Part shown: piece after piece, positions 1-12,833 of the stretch
Numbering within the stretch: position 1 is the first letter of the stretch
Layout: every line of letters starts with the position of its first letter
Assembly (NCBI GenBank): GCA_036362985.1
Contig: JAYGXS010000004.1
Location: forward strand, 68,816,062 to 68,880,061
Length of the DNA stretch: 64,000 nucleotides
Direction: 5' to 3'
From: Ligula intestinalis
Lineage: Eukaryota > Platyhelminthes > Cestoda > Diphyllobothriidea > Diphyllobothriidae
Made by a program: the position numbers and the translations under genes
The notes under the pieces: generated by a model
What the model saw: the letters and a program-made list of their open reading frames with translations, nothing else
The model's database searches: none
What the model was told of the DNA's origin: nothing

Positions 1-394
1 CGTCTTCTGAGAGCACAGCAATGGATTCGCTAGCCAAATAACTACGGCTCTTGCCATCACACTTAAGCGTACGCTCTCAAAGAAGTTGGCTGGTGTCCAT
101 AGGCTTCGTTAGGATCGGCTGGATGATTCACCTCGACTCAAGATGGATTTAGTTTCACCTTTACTTGACCAGGCCAGCATTTTTTCAGTTACCTCTTTTC
201 CAGACATCTCGTTGTTCGGCCGATGAATGCTGCCCCACAGGAACAGGTGAAAGTGTTAATGCATATCGTGTGGCCTACAGCGAGAGTCAGTCTTAACTTT
301 CCTGGTGTGGGGGTGGGGAGAATGCGTGAAGAGCACGCGTAAATTTGAAACGGGGAAAGCGCTTCCAGTCGCTGTCTTTATACGTTGTCTAAGC

Positions 395-805
395 AGCTCG
401 CTTGTAGCATCACGCAAGCACGGCCGTCTCATAAACACTCCTCTGTCTAGACCAAAGGCGGAGCGCGACAGATGAGTTCCAGTAACGGTTGGGTGAACGT
501 TTGTCAACGACAATTAATACCTCCCGACCTAAACCGACTAAACACCGAGCTCCTGGCTCAATGCCTAGGCCACATGACTTTGATCAGAGTGGTCGCGATT
601 TCGAGGTTCATGTGGGACGCCACTTGGGTCTAGTTATTACTGGCTGAAGACGGCTTATAAGCCAGAAATGGTCATTCAAGTGTCCCTTGTCCTTTCCGGC
701 AATACTATCTGCTTTTAATGCAACGGCTTTCAAGGCGTCTGTCGAGGCCCTAGGCGGAGCGAGACAGATGACTTCCGTTAGCGGTCGACAAATGTTAATC
801 AAGGA
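395..805. repeat. Two diverged copies of a ~110 bp direct repeat
   Basis: Two segments, about 395-510 and 690-805, share the core AGGCGGAGCG, then GACAGATGA and a TTCC-rich stretch, followed by a GTCGAC or GTCAACGAC end. The rest of 1-896 has only short open frames without recognisable domains. The segments look like fragments of a dispersed repeat, perhaps a LINE untranslated region, but I cannot assign a family. Confidence 0.5.
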
Positions 806-896
806 GAACAGTTATTTTTTCTGTAGTTAATGTATCTGTTTTTATGGAGCCTTCGCATGATCTAGTATGTGGGGTTGTATAAGGAAAAAAGTGCAA

Positions 897-1284
897 TGCA
901 GACAAATTCCTCAAATCTGTAAATGAGCCCACGCAGAAGTAGATAGGAATTTGTCTATAAATGTTATATATCTGTGATGCGAGAAGGCAGACCACCAGGT
1001 TTATCTGTGTGCATATATTTTAGCTTTTTTTCCTGGATAGTTGCTAATCAGCCGAACATTTTGTCCCCCAGTAGCCAACGCTCCGTGACGGGACCGCGGG
1101 AATCTTATTTTGGTCCACAAGTTATAAAACACATACCCATACGAGTAAAGAAGGAAATTGTTCTAGTACCGGAACAAGCAATAGATTGGAAGAAAGATAA
1201 GCGTTCAGCTGAAATAAAACTTGCGAATATGTCCATTTAAGAATTTAATTTATTTGGTTTATCAAACACCAGGAAAACACAAAA
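897..1284. repeat. Direct repeat R1, left copy
   Basis: About 390 bp that recur at 2076-2466 with roughly 80% identity by eye. Shared landmarks are TGCAGACAAATTCCTCA at the start, CTGTGATGCGAGAAG, then ATTTTGGTCCACAAGTTATA and a CATTTAAGAA block near the end. The copy stops exactly where LINE-derived sequence begins at 1285. It has no coding capacity; the open frame at 974-1240 has no matching intact frame in the other copy. Confidence 0.8.
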
Positions 1285-2075
1285 GCTGGGATGCGTCTTC
1301 TATGGAGATGTGGCTAGGGGTGCTCTTTGACCATGGGGTTAAGTCTGGTGCTACAAGGCCATCCCGAAGGCTTATTTGAAACGCCTGCAAATAACCCGGC
1401 CAACAAGGAAGACCTTAACGAGGACCGATGACCTCATAGGAAAACGGTCAGGACATGAACTTAAATGTAGGAAGTTAATCGGGTCGCCCTCACTAGCGCT
1501 AAGAGAGAAGCACGCAAGTCTCTGCTATTACTGGCCTACAATGTCAGCACTATCAGAGAACTTGCTGCGTGCGAATCTGCCCCTGCTCCCATTAGGGCAG
1601 CCACTTTCCTCATCTTTTATCACATTCCCACTGTCGTGCCGACATCGATGGCCGCTATCCCCAGCACTCCGTCCTTCGTCTCCGTGGTGACGACGGCCAC
1701 TGTCCTCGCCTCAATACCTGTCAACGGTGGGAAAAATCCCGAAATCCCGTCGACCACCAACTCCCAACACCAGTGATGTGAACCTGGTCCTAATTTATCC
1801 GCTATGCCATCGTATATTTACCTAACGCACTGACCTAGTAAGTCACTTGGGAATCCATCACACTAAAGGTGACGGAGCGGTGCCTGGAACACTAAAGTAC
1901 CACAGAGACCGCCGCCTACACTGGCCTCAATGCTCTTGCGCTTTAACTCACCGAAGGAGTCTCGGCCACATAAGCATTCATTGCCATGTTGACACATCTG
2001 ACAGTTCGACCATCATGCTCGACGAGGTTCACTACAGGCCACAGCCAGCTGAACCAAAGCGGTCACTACCACACC
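1285..2075 (+). pseudogene. Decayed LINE 3' tail with C2H2-finger-like remains
   Basis: Translated in shifting frames, the segment resembles the C-terminal part of a flatworm LINE polyprotein. Near 1290-1315 it reads RLFYGDVA, near 1375-1400 LKRLQI, then an Ala/Arg-rich linker (AKREARKS-like, 1497-1530), a Thr/Pro-rich region, and near 1845-2010 relics of a zinc-finger pair (HRT.GE.VPGA and GHMRIH-like, here GAVPGT and GHISIH). Finger cysteines are mostly lost and several frameshifts break the frame. The family assignment rests on recalled cestode sequences, so treat it as likely rather than proven. The 5' truncation point coincides with the end of repeat R1. Confidence 0.65.
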
Positions 2076-2466
2076 TGCAGACAAATTCCTCAGATCTCCA
2101 AATGAGCTCAGGCAGAAGTAGATAGGTATTCTGTCCATAAATTTTTTATGTCTGTGATGCGAGAAGACAGACCAGCAGGTTTATCTAGCTAGCTTTTTTT
2201 CTCCAGAATAGTTGGCAATAAGCCCAAAATTTGGTCCCACATTAGCCACCGCTCCGTCCTTTCTAGAGACGGGACTGCGGAAAATATATTTTGGTCCACA
2301 AGTTATAAAAGCACATATACCCATATGAGTTAAGAATAAAATTAGTCTTGTACCGAAGCAAGGAAACCATTAGATGAAAGAGAACCGTTCAGCTAAAATA
2401 AACTTACAAATATTTCCATTTAAGAACTTTGGCTACTAGGTCTGTCAAGCACAAGAAAAACAAAAA
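2076..2466. repeat. Direct repeat R1, right copy
   Basis: Second copy of the 390 bp repeat at 897-1284, in the same orientation, starting with TGCAGACAAATTCCTCAGAT directly after the LINE tail. The flanking pair gives the layout repeat-LINE fragment-repeat. Confidence 0.8.
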
Positions 2467-4490
2467 TGGTAAGTGCCGATAACATAAAGACTTGAGCGAA
2501 ACCAGCCGGAGAGATTTAGTGTTAGAAACAGACCTCGGCCTATTTTCAGCAACCACTGGTTTCGATAGTTTCACATCTCCTTTTTCTGTTTGTGTACGTT
2601 TGTATCTGTTAAAAAGATTAAAGCACAAGAGGATCAAGTGAGATTGCTTTCAGTGTTAAAGCGAAAATATTAAAGGGGTGGCATGTCCTAGATAGCAGCG
2701 GCCATAGTTGTGCGAAGGCGAGTCAGCGAATTATTGGAGCCACTGTTGCTATGGCATTCGGTTTCAGTACGTAAGATTGCAGTAAATTTGATAAGAACGA
2801 CGGTAACGGTGTATATAAATCTACAATGGACGAAAGTAGAAATCCATACGCTTATTCCAGGCAATGATGATAACACTATGTAATGGCTGCACTGGTCAGG
2901 GGGCCAATGCTCCTGACTATTATATTGAAAATTGTTTGTGAAAAAATTTGAAAAAATTCGGGAAAACAGAATTCGAATGTTCAAAACACATCATATTCAA
3001 TTGATGTACAATAATGCGATGTCAAGTGCACAAAGTATCCATATTGCATACTATTCTTATTTATATCTGTACAGATGGTCTCTGCCCATTAAAACACCAG
3101 TTCCAGGTTTGCGTTGTAAGGAGTTTCCTAAAATAAAGTCTACACTGTAGCGGGTACCTTATCAGCGAGCAACATAAACGAAAAGTGGTTCTAATTTTTA
3201 ACGAATTTCTTCGTTAAGAGTTGGCTTTTAAAATATGAGTTCGCTGCAACGACTTGTTTGAGAAAAAAAATGCTTGAGTACACCTCAGGCTCTAACCATC
3301 TTAGTTAAAGTGGCAGTTCACAAAACGCTGCTATTGGAACATAAGTTAGTTTTAAGGAATATTAGAATTGCGCGGCATCTACCGCACGATTTGAGGAATT
3401 TTAAAATTGAGCCGCTATTTTTCTCCCTCCATTTGCAGATAAATTAATTTAGATTTACGTCGGTTTGCCTACTTTGCCCAATGTAAACCGATGTTTATCC
3501 CTCTTTGCTTATTTGAACTACAATGAGGTCATTAATGCTTGAAATCACGATGCTAGCGCTGTTTTGAAAGCAGTTCAGTTTGGCCTATATTTGATGACTT
3601 TTCACGGACATTTTTTCACGATTTTGAAAATTGCAGTCGCAGTGCGGTTGTCCGGGGAGGTGTCGGGGTTAAAAATCTGATCATTGTTAGGAGCAACTGA
3701 TAGCCGAAAAAGCTGCTAAGCTGTGGGCAGTTGGATAAGCGGCTTTCCGCCATGGTAAATAAGGCATCGCAATGAAGTGCTTTTGGGCGCACAGGACCGG
3801 TCAGCGTAGCTCAATGGCAGCCGCTTCTATCGTAGATTTGCTGTTATGTTTTGATTTAGAAACACAATAGTCGAAAGATAAGCAGTTGTCGCAAAATCTT
3901 GGCATATACTGTTGGAGATTCACTTTTGTTGATATCCCAATAATTTCCTACGTTATAAGATGCCGCGGACCAAAACAATTTGTTTGCACACATTACATTA
4001 TAGAAGAACATCAACAAAAAACAGAAATTTTTACTCATTTAATGTGCTTAGAGTATAGAAAATGTGGTTTTGCGTTCAAGAAATTAAGGTCAGTTCAATT
4101 ATTAGATGAAGCATCAGTGTCCGTAAACGAATAACGAATTAAGTTTCTCAAATTGAATTTTGCAAATCTGTCATGTTTTGTGCTGCTAAATAAAGCAATA
4201 AACTTATAAGACTGTAATAAGTTTTAACCCACCGAAAATAACGAGCGTAAACCAGCATATATACAAAAACCGGAAAAAGTCCGTCAATTTTTTCTGCCAA
4301 ACCAAAAGCAAACGATGTCTTAACGTTTTCTATCTAAAGAGAAGAATCAGTAGAAAACTTGAAACGGAACGGGTGGAAGATTATTATTTTTCTCAAAATC
4401 ACCGTTGAAATTTAGGCCATCTGCTTTGAATTGGTTATCGTAAAACTGAGCTCCGGTATAAAATGGAAAGTGAGTTCTTTAAGTTTCAAC
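2467..4490. other. Unassigned AT-rich intergenic sequence
   Basis: No reading frame above about 100 codons and no recognised domain. Short frames at 2688-2984 and 3886-4134 lack homology I can recognise. A single tRNA box-A-like string (TAGCTCAATGGCAG) lies near 3809 without a matching box B. Confidence 0.5.
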
Positions 4491-4494
4491 AAGT

Positions 4495-4700
4495 GTATCT
4501 CTAATTTTTACGGAAGTAAAAGCTGGTCAAAGTTTCTTATTTTGGTCTTGACTCCCTCTTCAAGAAAGGTAAAGTACACAGATATCCGACGCCGAAGTAG
4601 CTAATTAAAGTGATTTTTCAAGAAAAACTTTTAAATTAATCTTAGGCATCTTCATTGCAACTTTTGTTGTGGACGTTCATTTTTCCCGAAAATGAGTAAA
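4495..4700 (+). repeat. Partial copy of noncoding repeat family G
   Basis: The segment around 4545-4640 (ACAGATATCCGACGCCGAAG and flanks) aligns with the 5' part of the family G copy at 62250-62345 (ACAGATATTCGACTTCGACA). It lacks the downstream 400 bp found in the other copies, so it is a truncated member. Confidence 0.45.
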
Positions 4701-4989
4701 CCTGTTTGTATGATTATATACCTCTCACCCAAACAGAAAAATGCTTAAGCACTCGGTATTAAGGTAAATGCTTTAAAGAAACATCTTATTTGGAAGGACT
4801 AAGTAAGCATGTAGAAATAATCCTTATTTATGGCCAATCGAATGAAGCCAGTGAAGCCAAGCACGACGTAAACTTCGTCGTAGTCGAACTTAGGCATATT
4901 TATTCCCGACCTTTGTTACGAACGTTTATTTTTCTGGGAAATGTGTTTTTACTTTTGGGTAAAACGAAGTTTGCAACCAATTTAAAAAG

Positions 4990-5560
4990 GATGGCAGACC
5001 TGTTTTGTGGTCAAAGTGTGCGCCGCTTGATATCCACGCTTCTTAGTATGAGCGCATTCATGAGCATCAATTAGCGGTAGAAAGACATGACCGCCATTCC
5101 AAAGACGCCATCCATTGCGTAGACACTGAACACAAGTTCGCATGGGAAAAAACTCGTATTGTCGCTAGCTGTTCTTTCAAGAAAGGACGTGACTTCCTAG
5201 AAGCGATGCACTCTGACACTTCATGCATCAACATACATGTGAAGTTGGACTGTTCGTACAAAAGTCTCAAACAGAAATGGGCGAGACGCGAACCTATCCG
5301 AACAGAAAAAGACACACTACAGTTGCCTACGCCAGTGCATATTTGATTTTCCTACGATTTAAAATGTTAACTGTTAGTTGTTTTTGCATTCATTTTTTCC
5401 TGTGTCTGAAGACGAAGTGGGGTCTCCAGCTTCGAAAATTCACAAAATAAAAATTCGCTTTCCCGAAAAACTACTTGAACCCCAAAATATTATATATGTG
5501 GTTGGGATTACCCCGGCTCTGTTTGGTGCCCAAAGTAAGCTACAGAAGCAGGTTTTGCGA
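4990..5560 (+). pseudogene. PLE-E fragment: GIY-YIG C-terminus and 3' tail
   Basis: C-terminal end of a Penelope-like retroelement protein. FCGQSVRRL near 5005 matches the YCGQTGR motif of the GIY-YIG nuclease. A frameshift follows, then an open frame from about 5051 to 5346 beginning RIHEHQLAVER and containing HKFAW, GRDFLEAMHSD and SCIN.HV.LD, and ending at TGA after PTPVHI. The 3' tail (5370-5480) shares CTGAAGACGAAGTGGGG with two other copies at 6800 and 41215, which sets the element's 3' end. RT and N-terminal parts are absent. PLE nucleases nick target DNA to prime reverse transcription; this copy is dead. Confidence 0.75.
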
Positions 5561-5744
5561 AATCTTTAATTATCTGTCTGGTTAGCACTGCATATACATC
5601 CATCGGCTGAGACTCTCTTTGCATGTCCGGATAAAACATAAAAAAATAAATGCCGGCTCAAGCATAAATTTACACTGAGATATACTCTGTATTAACTTGT
5701 GTAATATGCAACGACCGCGACAGTGCTCTTTATGACGTTTTGAA

Positions 5745-6460
5745 GATTGCGTAAACAGCAGAATTTATTGGATCAATCAATTTCGAGAGTGCCCATCAGC
5801 TGCTTCCTCTCCCTGCATAACCGGAGTAACGTAAAAAAATGCAAAATTGAAATCGTACAAAAAAATCGATGCAATCAGTGAGGTCATGGAAAATGGCCAC
5901 GAAGGCTAATCAATAACATAGGCAAAGTAAAATACTTAAGGAAGCAAAAGTGAGAAAAAACATTTAAGTTGGGCAGGGAAATGTATAATCAGGGAGTCGA
6001 ATGTTAGCAGGGCAAAGTTGGGTTCATCGCATGCTCCAGCTGTTTAAATAGGTCACATTTTAACCCACCGTATATAGGCTGCCTCCAGGTAGCATAAGAT
6101 ACGAGTTAATCGTGCCCGAACAAGTACTCGGAAAGGAGTTTTGGGGTCCACAGAATGAACCGTATATAGCAAATTTTCAGGAATGGATGAACAAAGATTT
6201 CTATTATGTTGTCTCAATAGCCAACTAAACAAGTGCTCCTTTGCTCTAGCTACCAAGTGCCGTTGCGTTTGCCCGCAAGTTAATTTAAATTCATTAACAC
6301 AGTTTAAAGTGGCGAGCACCGGCAAGGCATCCTTTGCACGTGAAATTGAAAGGGGCCTTGTTGGACTGCCGTATATAACTTCAGCAGCAAAATACGTCCT
6401 GTCAACAGTGTTTAGTAACCGTCTTTTGATAGTTTTTAAAATTTTGTTGCCCTTACGAAG
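5745..6460 (-). pseudogene. PLE-B fragment: GIY-YIG (CSC-type) and 3' end
   Basis: Reading the minus strand, 6325-6053 gives a 90-residue frame with LTCGQTQRHLVARAKEHLFSWLL, part of a GIY-YIG nuclease of the lineage whose motif reads FTCSCG..YIG. The region upstream (6460-6325) matches the homologous part of the copy at 43760-44260. The C-terminal RILCYLEAAYIRW and the untranslated 3' end (6050-5745) match the copies at 16495, 44290 and 50095. The 3' end contains a conserved CTGATG...GAAAT block (minus strand, 5799-5780). RT is missing. Confidence 0.75.
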
Positions 6461-6779
6461 TCAACTTTGTAAGAAGGGGCCACCAACTGCCTAAATCAGC
6501 CAAAACTGAAACCCAACTTTTTTTCAGATTATTCATACATTCATAAGGACACGAATGAATATGTATGTTTGGATTTAGGTAAAAACGTGGATGGGACCTT
6601 GAGAATTTAGTAAGTCCCACACGATTTTCAAGGTACATGGAATCCAGCATCCAAAATAGAAGTGCTGAGGAGTGAAGATGAAAAAGACAGAGGCCGCAGG
6701 ACAAAGACTAACTGAGACCAAACTTACAAATCACGTCTCACTTTGTTTAACTTTTCATTATTTTCGGCAATTTTGAAAA

Positions 6780-6905
6780 AAATTGGTTATTCATTGCACT
6801 TTTCTTGTTAGTCCGAAGACAAGTTGGGGCAACAATCTGGAAAATTCACTCACTAAAGTTATTTGTATCACAAAGAACATCTTCTTCAAAGCTTCATGTC
6901 TTAGG
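6780..6905 (+). repeat. PLE-E 3' tail fragment
   Basis: Matches the 3' tail of the PLE-E copies at 5390 and 41195: TTGTTAGTCCGAAGACAAGT, then AAAATTCACTCACTAAAGTT and AAAGAACATCTTCTTC. No coding part is attached. Confidence 0.6.
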
Positions 6906-8735
6906 ATGCGCGCGTTCCAGTTTATCCGAATTTTGTACTTCTTTCTGACATGGTTGACTTGCCAGAATCATACATTGAGAACTTCAGTAAGCCTTGGGAA
7001 ACTGTGTCATGCAAGGAAGGATATCACTTAACTCACCGACACCTTTTTCAATCAGCTAAAAGCAATAAAGAGCTAAGAAGGCACAAAGCAGCAATTAGTT
7101 TATTTACATCCCTCTTGTTTTTTAAACACCTAATAAGAAGCTGATTTCTTTTTAGCGTTGAAATTAAAATTGAATTTGTTTTGAAAAGGTTGACAATAAA
7201 GCTTTATAGTGAGCGGATAATTATATCTTACGAATATTTCCTTGTATACAAAAACAGTTATTTGCACTCCACGCCTTTCGGAGCGTAAAATTTTCATCTG
7301 CTCATTTTTTTCCTAATCTGCCTTCACAAAAGAATTTTTTAAAAAGTTATCAACGTTGCCTTAAGACAGTTCGAAATGTCACAACTTACTAATAAATAAA
7401 CATGCTTTTTGTCCCGATATGTTTGTTAATTTTTTGCTGATAGTTTGAATAAAATTGGAGATTGATGCGTACGGCTACATCAATTAAGACGAGGTCAACT
7501 TCTAAAAAGGGTTCGAAAATGTGTCGGAACGTAAGTACTATTTGAACCACGTTCAGACTCTGTCATATGCATGTCGAATTCCAAACTGCCGCATAAAAAG
7601 CGGCTTGCTTGTGATCTGAGCGCTAATGGGGGTTGACATTTCGCAATTTTATATCCAGTCATGCAGGCTGAACTTTTACGAGCAGTGTTAAAGCACAAAA
7701 GCGATCTTCATTTCATCCAATTGCCTCTTGTTAAACATGTAAATCTGGGCTGAAAAGTTTAGTCCCCGGCAAGTAGAAGCTTAATTCATCTAAGTTGGCT
7801 TGGCGAAGGTACCGTAGCCTTCATCAAAGCTACTAAATCAACAGTATTTTACTGTGACTTTAGTGTTGTATCGTGAGCACATCGCTTTTTCTCAGAAATC
7901 AATGACATTACGTTGGTAGATATTATTGTTGGTGAAAAAAGGTCAGATTTGATGCGGTAGACATTTATATTTCATAAAATACATTTCTTAACTTACTAGG
8001 CAGATCAGAGAATCCTCCATAAATGGTGTAAATTGATAAAAGGACGCAAGCGCTTACTGTAGCAATCCTGACTGAGATGTTAAGTATAAATTATGAAGAT
8101 CTGTAAAGTTTGAAAAGCTATCTAAAATGGTTGCGTTTCTAACTTTAGAAAAGACACGCATTAGACCATCGATCTATTATTTACGAAAATTCGCTTGGTT
8201 TCCAATACGAGCTCTGAAACTTGATCCCAGTACATGCCTATTTTTAATAATTTTGATAAACTTCTGTTAAAATATTCCTGCTTCATCACAAGTTTGGTGG
8301 ATTATCTAGGCCTAGGAAATAATAAGGTTAATGATTGATAAGGCACCTCTTGGTCATCATCAAAATGAAGTTCAAAACCAATAAATGTGATTGGTTTTTT
8401 AGTTAGTACACCATTCCGCGTCATGCGCGTTTACCGCTGCGTTTGCAGTGACGAATGAAACTTTACTGATTGAGTATATTGGAGTTTCTTTAATAATTGC
8501 TGAATGCGCCTCTCGTGAAGACCGCTACCAAGATACGGAGGTTCGTTCGAGTGTGCAGGCGCCAACGAAACCTCATGGACATTTAGAGACATTCTGTTTG
8601 AATGCAACATCTCCTTGCAAAAGCGTCAATACTCGACGGCGAAGAGAAAGCACATACAAACTAACTGCTAGGAGCCGCTGTGGCATCTCAAAGAGTATTC
8701 ATCCAGATGGCTAGATGAAAGCAGTATTGAGAAGA
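6906..8735. other. Unassigned intergenic sequence
   Basis: No recognised coding, RNA or repeat feature. Frames at 7495-7698 (minus) and 8448-8714 (plus) are short and without identifiable domains. Confidence 0.5.
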
Positions 8736-8737
8736 AA

Positions 8738-8815
8738 GAGATTCGATCGCCAGGATAACACTTTTATTCGCCTGATATTTAGAAATCAGCCACGAATCCG
8801 ACATCAGATGTGTGA
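8738..8815 (-). promoter_or_regulatory. PLE-C 3' terminal repeat, degenerate hammerhead-like
   Basis: CGATCGCCAGGATAACACTT...GCCACGAATCCGACATCAG aligns with the better-kept block at 49216-49290 (CGATCGCTAGGACAATACTT...GCGGATTCGTCATCAG). It lies about 170 bp beyond the C-terminal end of the PLE-C copy at 8985-9660, where a PLE terminal repeat is expected. The GAAAC part of a hammerhead core is lost. Confidence 0.45.
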
Positions 8816-8984
8816 GCAGAAAATAAAAGCAGAAACGGGCGATAAATGCACAGATAGCTGCGGTATTTATAAAAATTGTCATTACTGCACAGATATGACC
8901 TACAACGACAATTAACCATAATTGCCCTCTTGTGCGTGGATTGCTTGATGACAGGCATGCGGGCCCTGACTTGCTGAGCTTGCA

Positions 8985-9660
8985 TCAGGGATATGCGGGA
9001 ATTAGACGTGGTGATTGCTCGGCCATTCGGTTCCCCGGTGTTGGCATAAGATGACGCGGTGACTGGTGCGTTCCCCAAGAGGCCACTTGCTTGGCCAAAT
9101 TGAGCCTCAGCACCGAATATGGAGTGGGCAGTTCGTTACACTTGTTTATGAACTGGAGGGCTGTGAACCGTGACTGAAATACTCCTCTGTTCATACAATT
9201 ATAACTTCTTGCGAGAATTTTGGCCTCATCAAATTTTAAAGTGTTCCCAGGTCTCGTCGAATGTGCAGCAATTTAAGATTTGGCTTCATTTCACCGCACT
9301 GCTGCCGCATGTTCGACAAGTTGGGTCTTGTCAAGTCTGCTAGTTTCTCCGAAGCAGTTACTTAATCCGCAAATGCACCAGATCCGATAGAGAACTCAAA
9401 ATGTTTCTCGCCGGAGCAGTGGGTCTTTGGGTTTCAATATCTAACGCCTTATGGTTGCCTCCAAACTGTATGCGAGTCCGACGACAAGTGTTGCAAGAAG
9501 ATGGCCGACGGTTTCCCAGACGTTTTTGACGTACGGAATCGTTCGTCGAAATTTGAGGTTGATGCTATTTTGTTGCGTATCTAGTTTGCGCAAGCAACAG
9601 AGGACGAAGTTGCGCGGGTCGCCCTTTTATCTGAATATTAGTCGAAAATATTGTATTTAG
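8985..9660 (-). pseudogene. PLE-C relic, C-terminal region
   Basis: Minus-strand pieces INKCNELPTPYSVLRLNLAK (9150-9090) and, further upstream, a heavily shifted GIY-YIG region (9480-9240, with traces such as CGLSNCF.ETSRLDK) match the tail of other PLE-C copies, for example INKRNDLAYPYGLLRSIL at 39650-40069. The block at 9450-9600 corresponds to the connecting region (YVKN.SE...LL...V). Many indels; no intact domain. Confidence 0.6.
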
Positions 9661-12600
9661 GTCACTTTATCTTCTGGTTCACTGCAGTGTGGCTCAACAT
9701 GCTACGAACTTTTTCGGACGGAAACTTCTTGCTTGTGCATGTTTTAATATAAAAGAACATTTTAAAAACACAAGAAGTTTTATTCTTTCTGTGTTCGGAG
9801 AACAGGAAATTGCGTTTTGCGTTCCTGAAGTTCACCCTAGTGCAATTACGAGATAAACATTACTGTCAGAAAAAGAAGAGCGGAATAAGTTTAAAAATTC
9901 TATTTTGCAAATCTGCTAAGTTTTCTACCATGAAATTAAAAATCATAGATTGTTTAAGCATACCAAAATAAGGGATCTTCATCAGGCTTGCATATTTACA
10001 CCCGCGACATGCTGTTACTTTTCTGTGGCGCGGCTTACGCGAAGGAAGTCTAAGCAATTTCTATCTGCAGTCGAATTCGGAGGATAAAAAACATTGCAAA
10101 AGAGGAAGTATCGAACGAGTCGTTGGCAAATGCTTTCAATGGAAGCAAGTTCACTCTTTGGTGCTTCATAATGACAGAAAATTTTCCAGAAATAAGCAGG
10201 GTGGATAAAAACGGTTAACAAGTAAGCACTACGACGAATACATTCATCGTTTACTAAAAATATATCATCTAATGCCTATAAAGACTATTCAGAATGAACA
10301 TCTGCCAGTGCTTTCTATGCAAATACTCAGGAAAAGAATGCTAGAATTTAATTTGAATCAGAAGAGGGCCACAATCAAACCATTGTTAAGTAGAAAACGT
10401 ATTTGAAAACGTTTTCTTTTTGCAAAAAAGTACATTGATTACTGACCCTCCTTCTGAAAGAGTATATAATTCTATGATGAAGTGTTGGTTAACCTGTTAA
10501 GTCGACCAAGGTTGTCATACGTGGAAAAAACTTTCCGAATGAACAAACTCCGCTGACAACAACATTCAAAAAATGCCTAAGATTAATGACTTGGATGGCT
10601 AAAAAGTTAAGAGAGCAGCCAATTTGGTGATCAATTCTGGATACTATTAACCACAAGGCATTCGTTGACATCCTACAAATGCTATCGGCTAGACCGGCAT
10701 CCATAGGCGCAAAATGGGCACAGCATAATGCTTCAGCTTACAATTGAAAAAGTATACATTTGATAACATGTACAACTGTAGTCTAAATTTTTAGGCAACA
10801 GCCAGCCTCTTTGCATGTGGCCGTCAGTATATTTTTATTTCTGCCGACAGCTTAGTCCTAAATCTCATAAAAATCGTTTTGCAATAGTTAAAAGAAAGTT
10901 GCATAAATCAAGAAAGAACATTTCCATGCCAGAAAAACTGGCATATCTTTGTCTGCCAGACTTAATGATATTTAAAATGTTAATAAAAACTATACAAGGT
11001 ATTGTATTTGTACTTATTTTACAGTAATTTAAAGTTTTTAAACTTCCCTGCCTTAAGCTAAAATTCATATTAAAAATTGACTCTGTAACTTCTCATAAAC
11101 TCATCACCTCAATTTATAGTTTTTTGAAAATTTAATATCTCTTTGGTAGTAAATGGTAATTTGCAATTAACCTATGTTTTTTTACTTATGGTTCTTAATT
11201 TACTGCTGTAATAGTTGGCGGGCACGCCGTGTGCACTGACTTCGCGCAACATGACATTTATTGACAAGACCACGACATTTTATCACATATGATATGTACT
11301 GTATACATTCGCCTTTTTGTCTTATGTGGTCTTTGGTGACCTCAAACAGTTGCATCCAAAAGTCAGCATAATGGTTTGGCTGATATATTGTGGGATCAGG
11401 CCATATGCGGCACAATCCTGCTTAATAAACCCATCCTTACCGGAAACGCACTTCAGAATTTACATAACAATTTCGCGAGGCTGGAGACTGACCGCCCCTT
11501 GGTAGTCTATAACAGGTTAGTACAGCAGTATATTGCAAAGCCGAGAATAAAACTCTGAGTATTCATAAGAGGTCAAAGAGCATGTACATAAGTCGCTAAA
11601 GACTGCGCATCTTTCATGCTCAAGTTTGACTTGGTACTTAAACGTATGAAAATTAAGCAACACTTTTTTGAGTAATTGAGTGGATTCAATTTTGCGAAAG
11701 CCTTCTAGTTAGGAAAATTACTATTTTATTTAGGTTTATTGGGAAAATGGCCATTAATTTTGGCGAAATTAGGAGAAGTCTCTTATCGAATCGATTTCCT
11801 ATGTGTTAATGGTAGACAGAACAAACTGCTTACTAATAATGATTATACTATTCAAGAACTGCAAAATAATTAAAATAGTTATCGAAGATATCCCTTCTAG
11901 AACTGGATGATTTTGTCTACAATTGTTCAGACTGAAGCGAAGCCAAGTTAAAGGAATGGCATTTATTGGCAGAAAATTTTGAGATTTATATTTTAAAAAT
12001 TATGTTTAGGTATCCTGTGAAGATTTTTTGAACAAAATATAGTAACAAAAACCTTTTCCTCGGAAATTTGTTTACCGCACAGCTGTCCTTACGCGTAAAC
12101 AAAGTGCCGCATATTTTACCGGGAAGGTTATGTAAAAAAAGGCCTTATTCCATGTAAGTCATGCAGAAATATAGTTTTTGGTAAGTTATACGTTAAGCTT
12201 ATGCGTAATTTGGAAAAAGAACAGACGGAAGAATAATATGTTTTCCAAAAAATGGTCATGTATTTGGCCAGTTTTTTTGCATTCACAAGCATACAACAGA
12301 TTGCGAAATTAATTCACTTATGCAGAAAAAAAATTCATTTAAAGAGAAAAGTAAGTTTTCGTCATCTCCAGTCAAATTGAATCGTTTATCTTCAGGTTAT
12401 TTAAAGAAACTGTCACAAGTCTCCAATTTCATTGTAACATGTCCTTGCAATAAGTAAATATACAAAGACTTTCGTCAGCCGAATATCTAATCAAAACACT
12501 TTGTAAAGAGCTAACATTAAGGGAAAGTTTTTTTAATGTTAGGAATAACAATATCAGAATTAAGTTGCGGACATTCCTCATCCTCGAAAATTTGGTTTGC

Positions 12601-12833
12601 TGGTTTGAGGCATTTCTTAATATGAGCAACATGGTCATAATTATATGAAATGATATCCAAAAACACTTTCTGTTCGTAAGGTAGAAGGCGTTGGGATCAC
12701 CAGAATCAAATTTTTACTTGTCTTATTTTAACGGTTTTGGTGTAAGCGTCGAAAAGATGTGCAATTTATCAATTTATCAGTGGAGACACTGAAAACGAAA
12801 ACAATGATGACACTCTTTTTCCCGATATTTTAT
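9661..12833. other. Unassigned AT-rich intergenic sequence
   Basis: About 3.2 kb with only short frames (largest about 71 codons) and no domain, RNA or repeat I recognise within the window. Confidence 0.5.

Noticed and set aside
3780..3850. tRNA gene suggested by GTAGCTCAATGGCAG
   Set aside because: Only a box A-like string; no box B and no cloverleaf could be drawn.
4790..5074. 94-codon frame as a protein gene
   Set aside because: Only its last third is PLE nuclease relic; the start lies in unrelated DNA and the frame is broken relative to the element.
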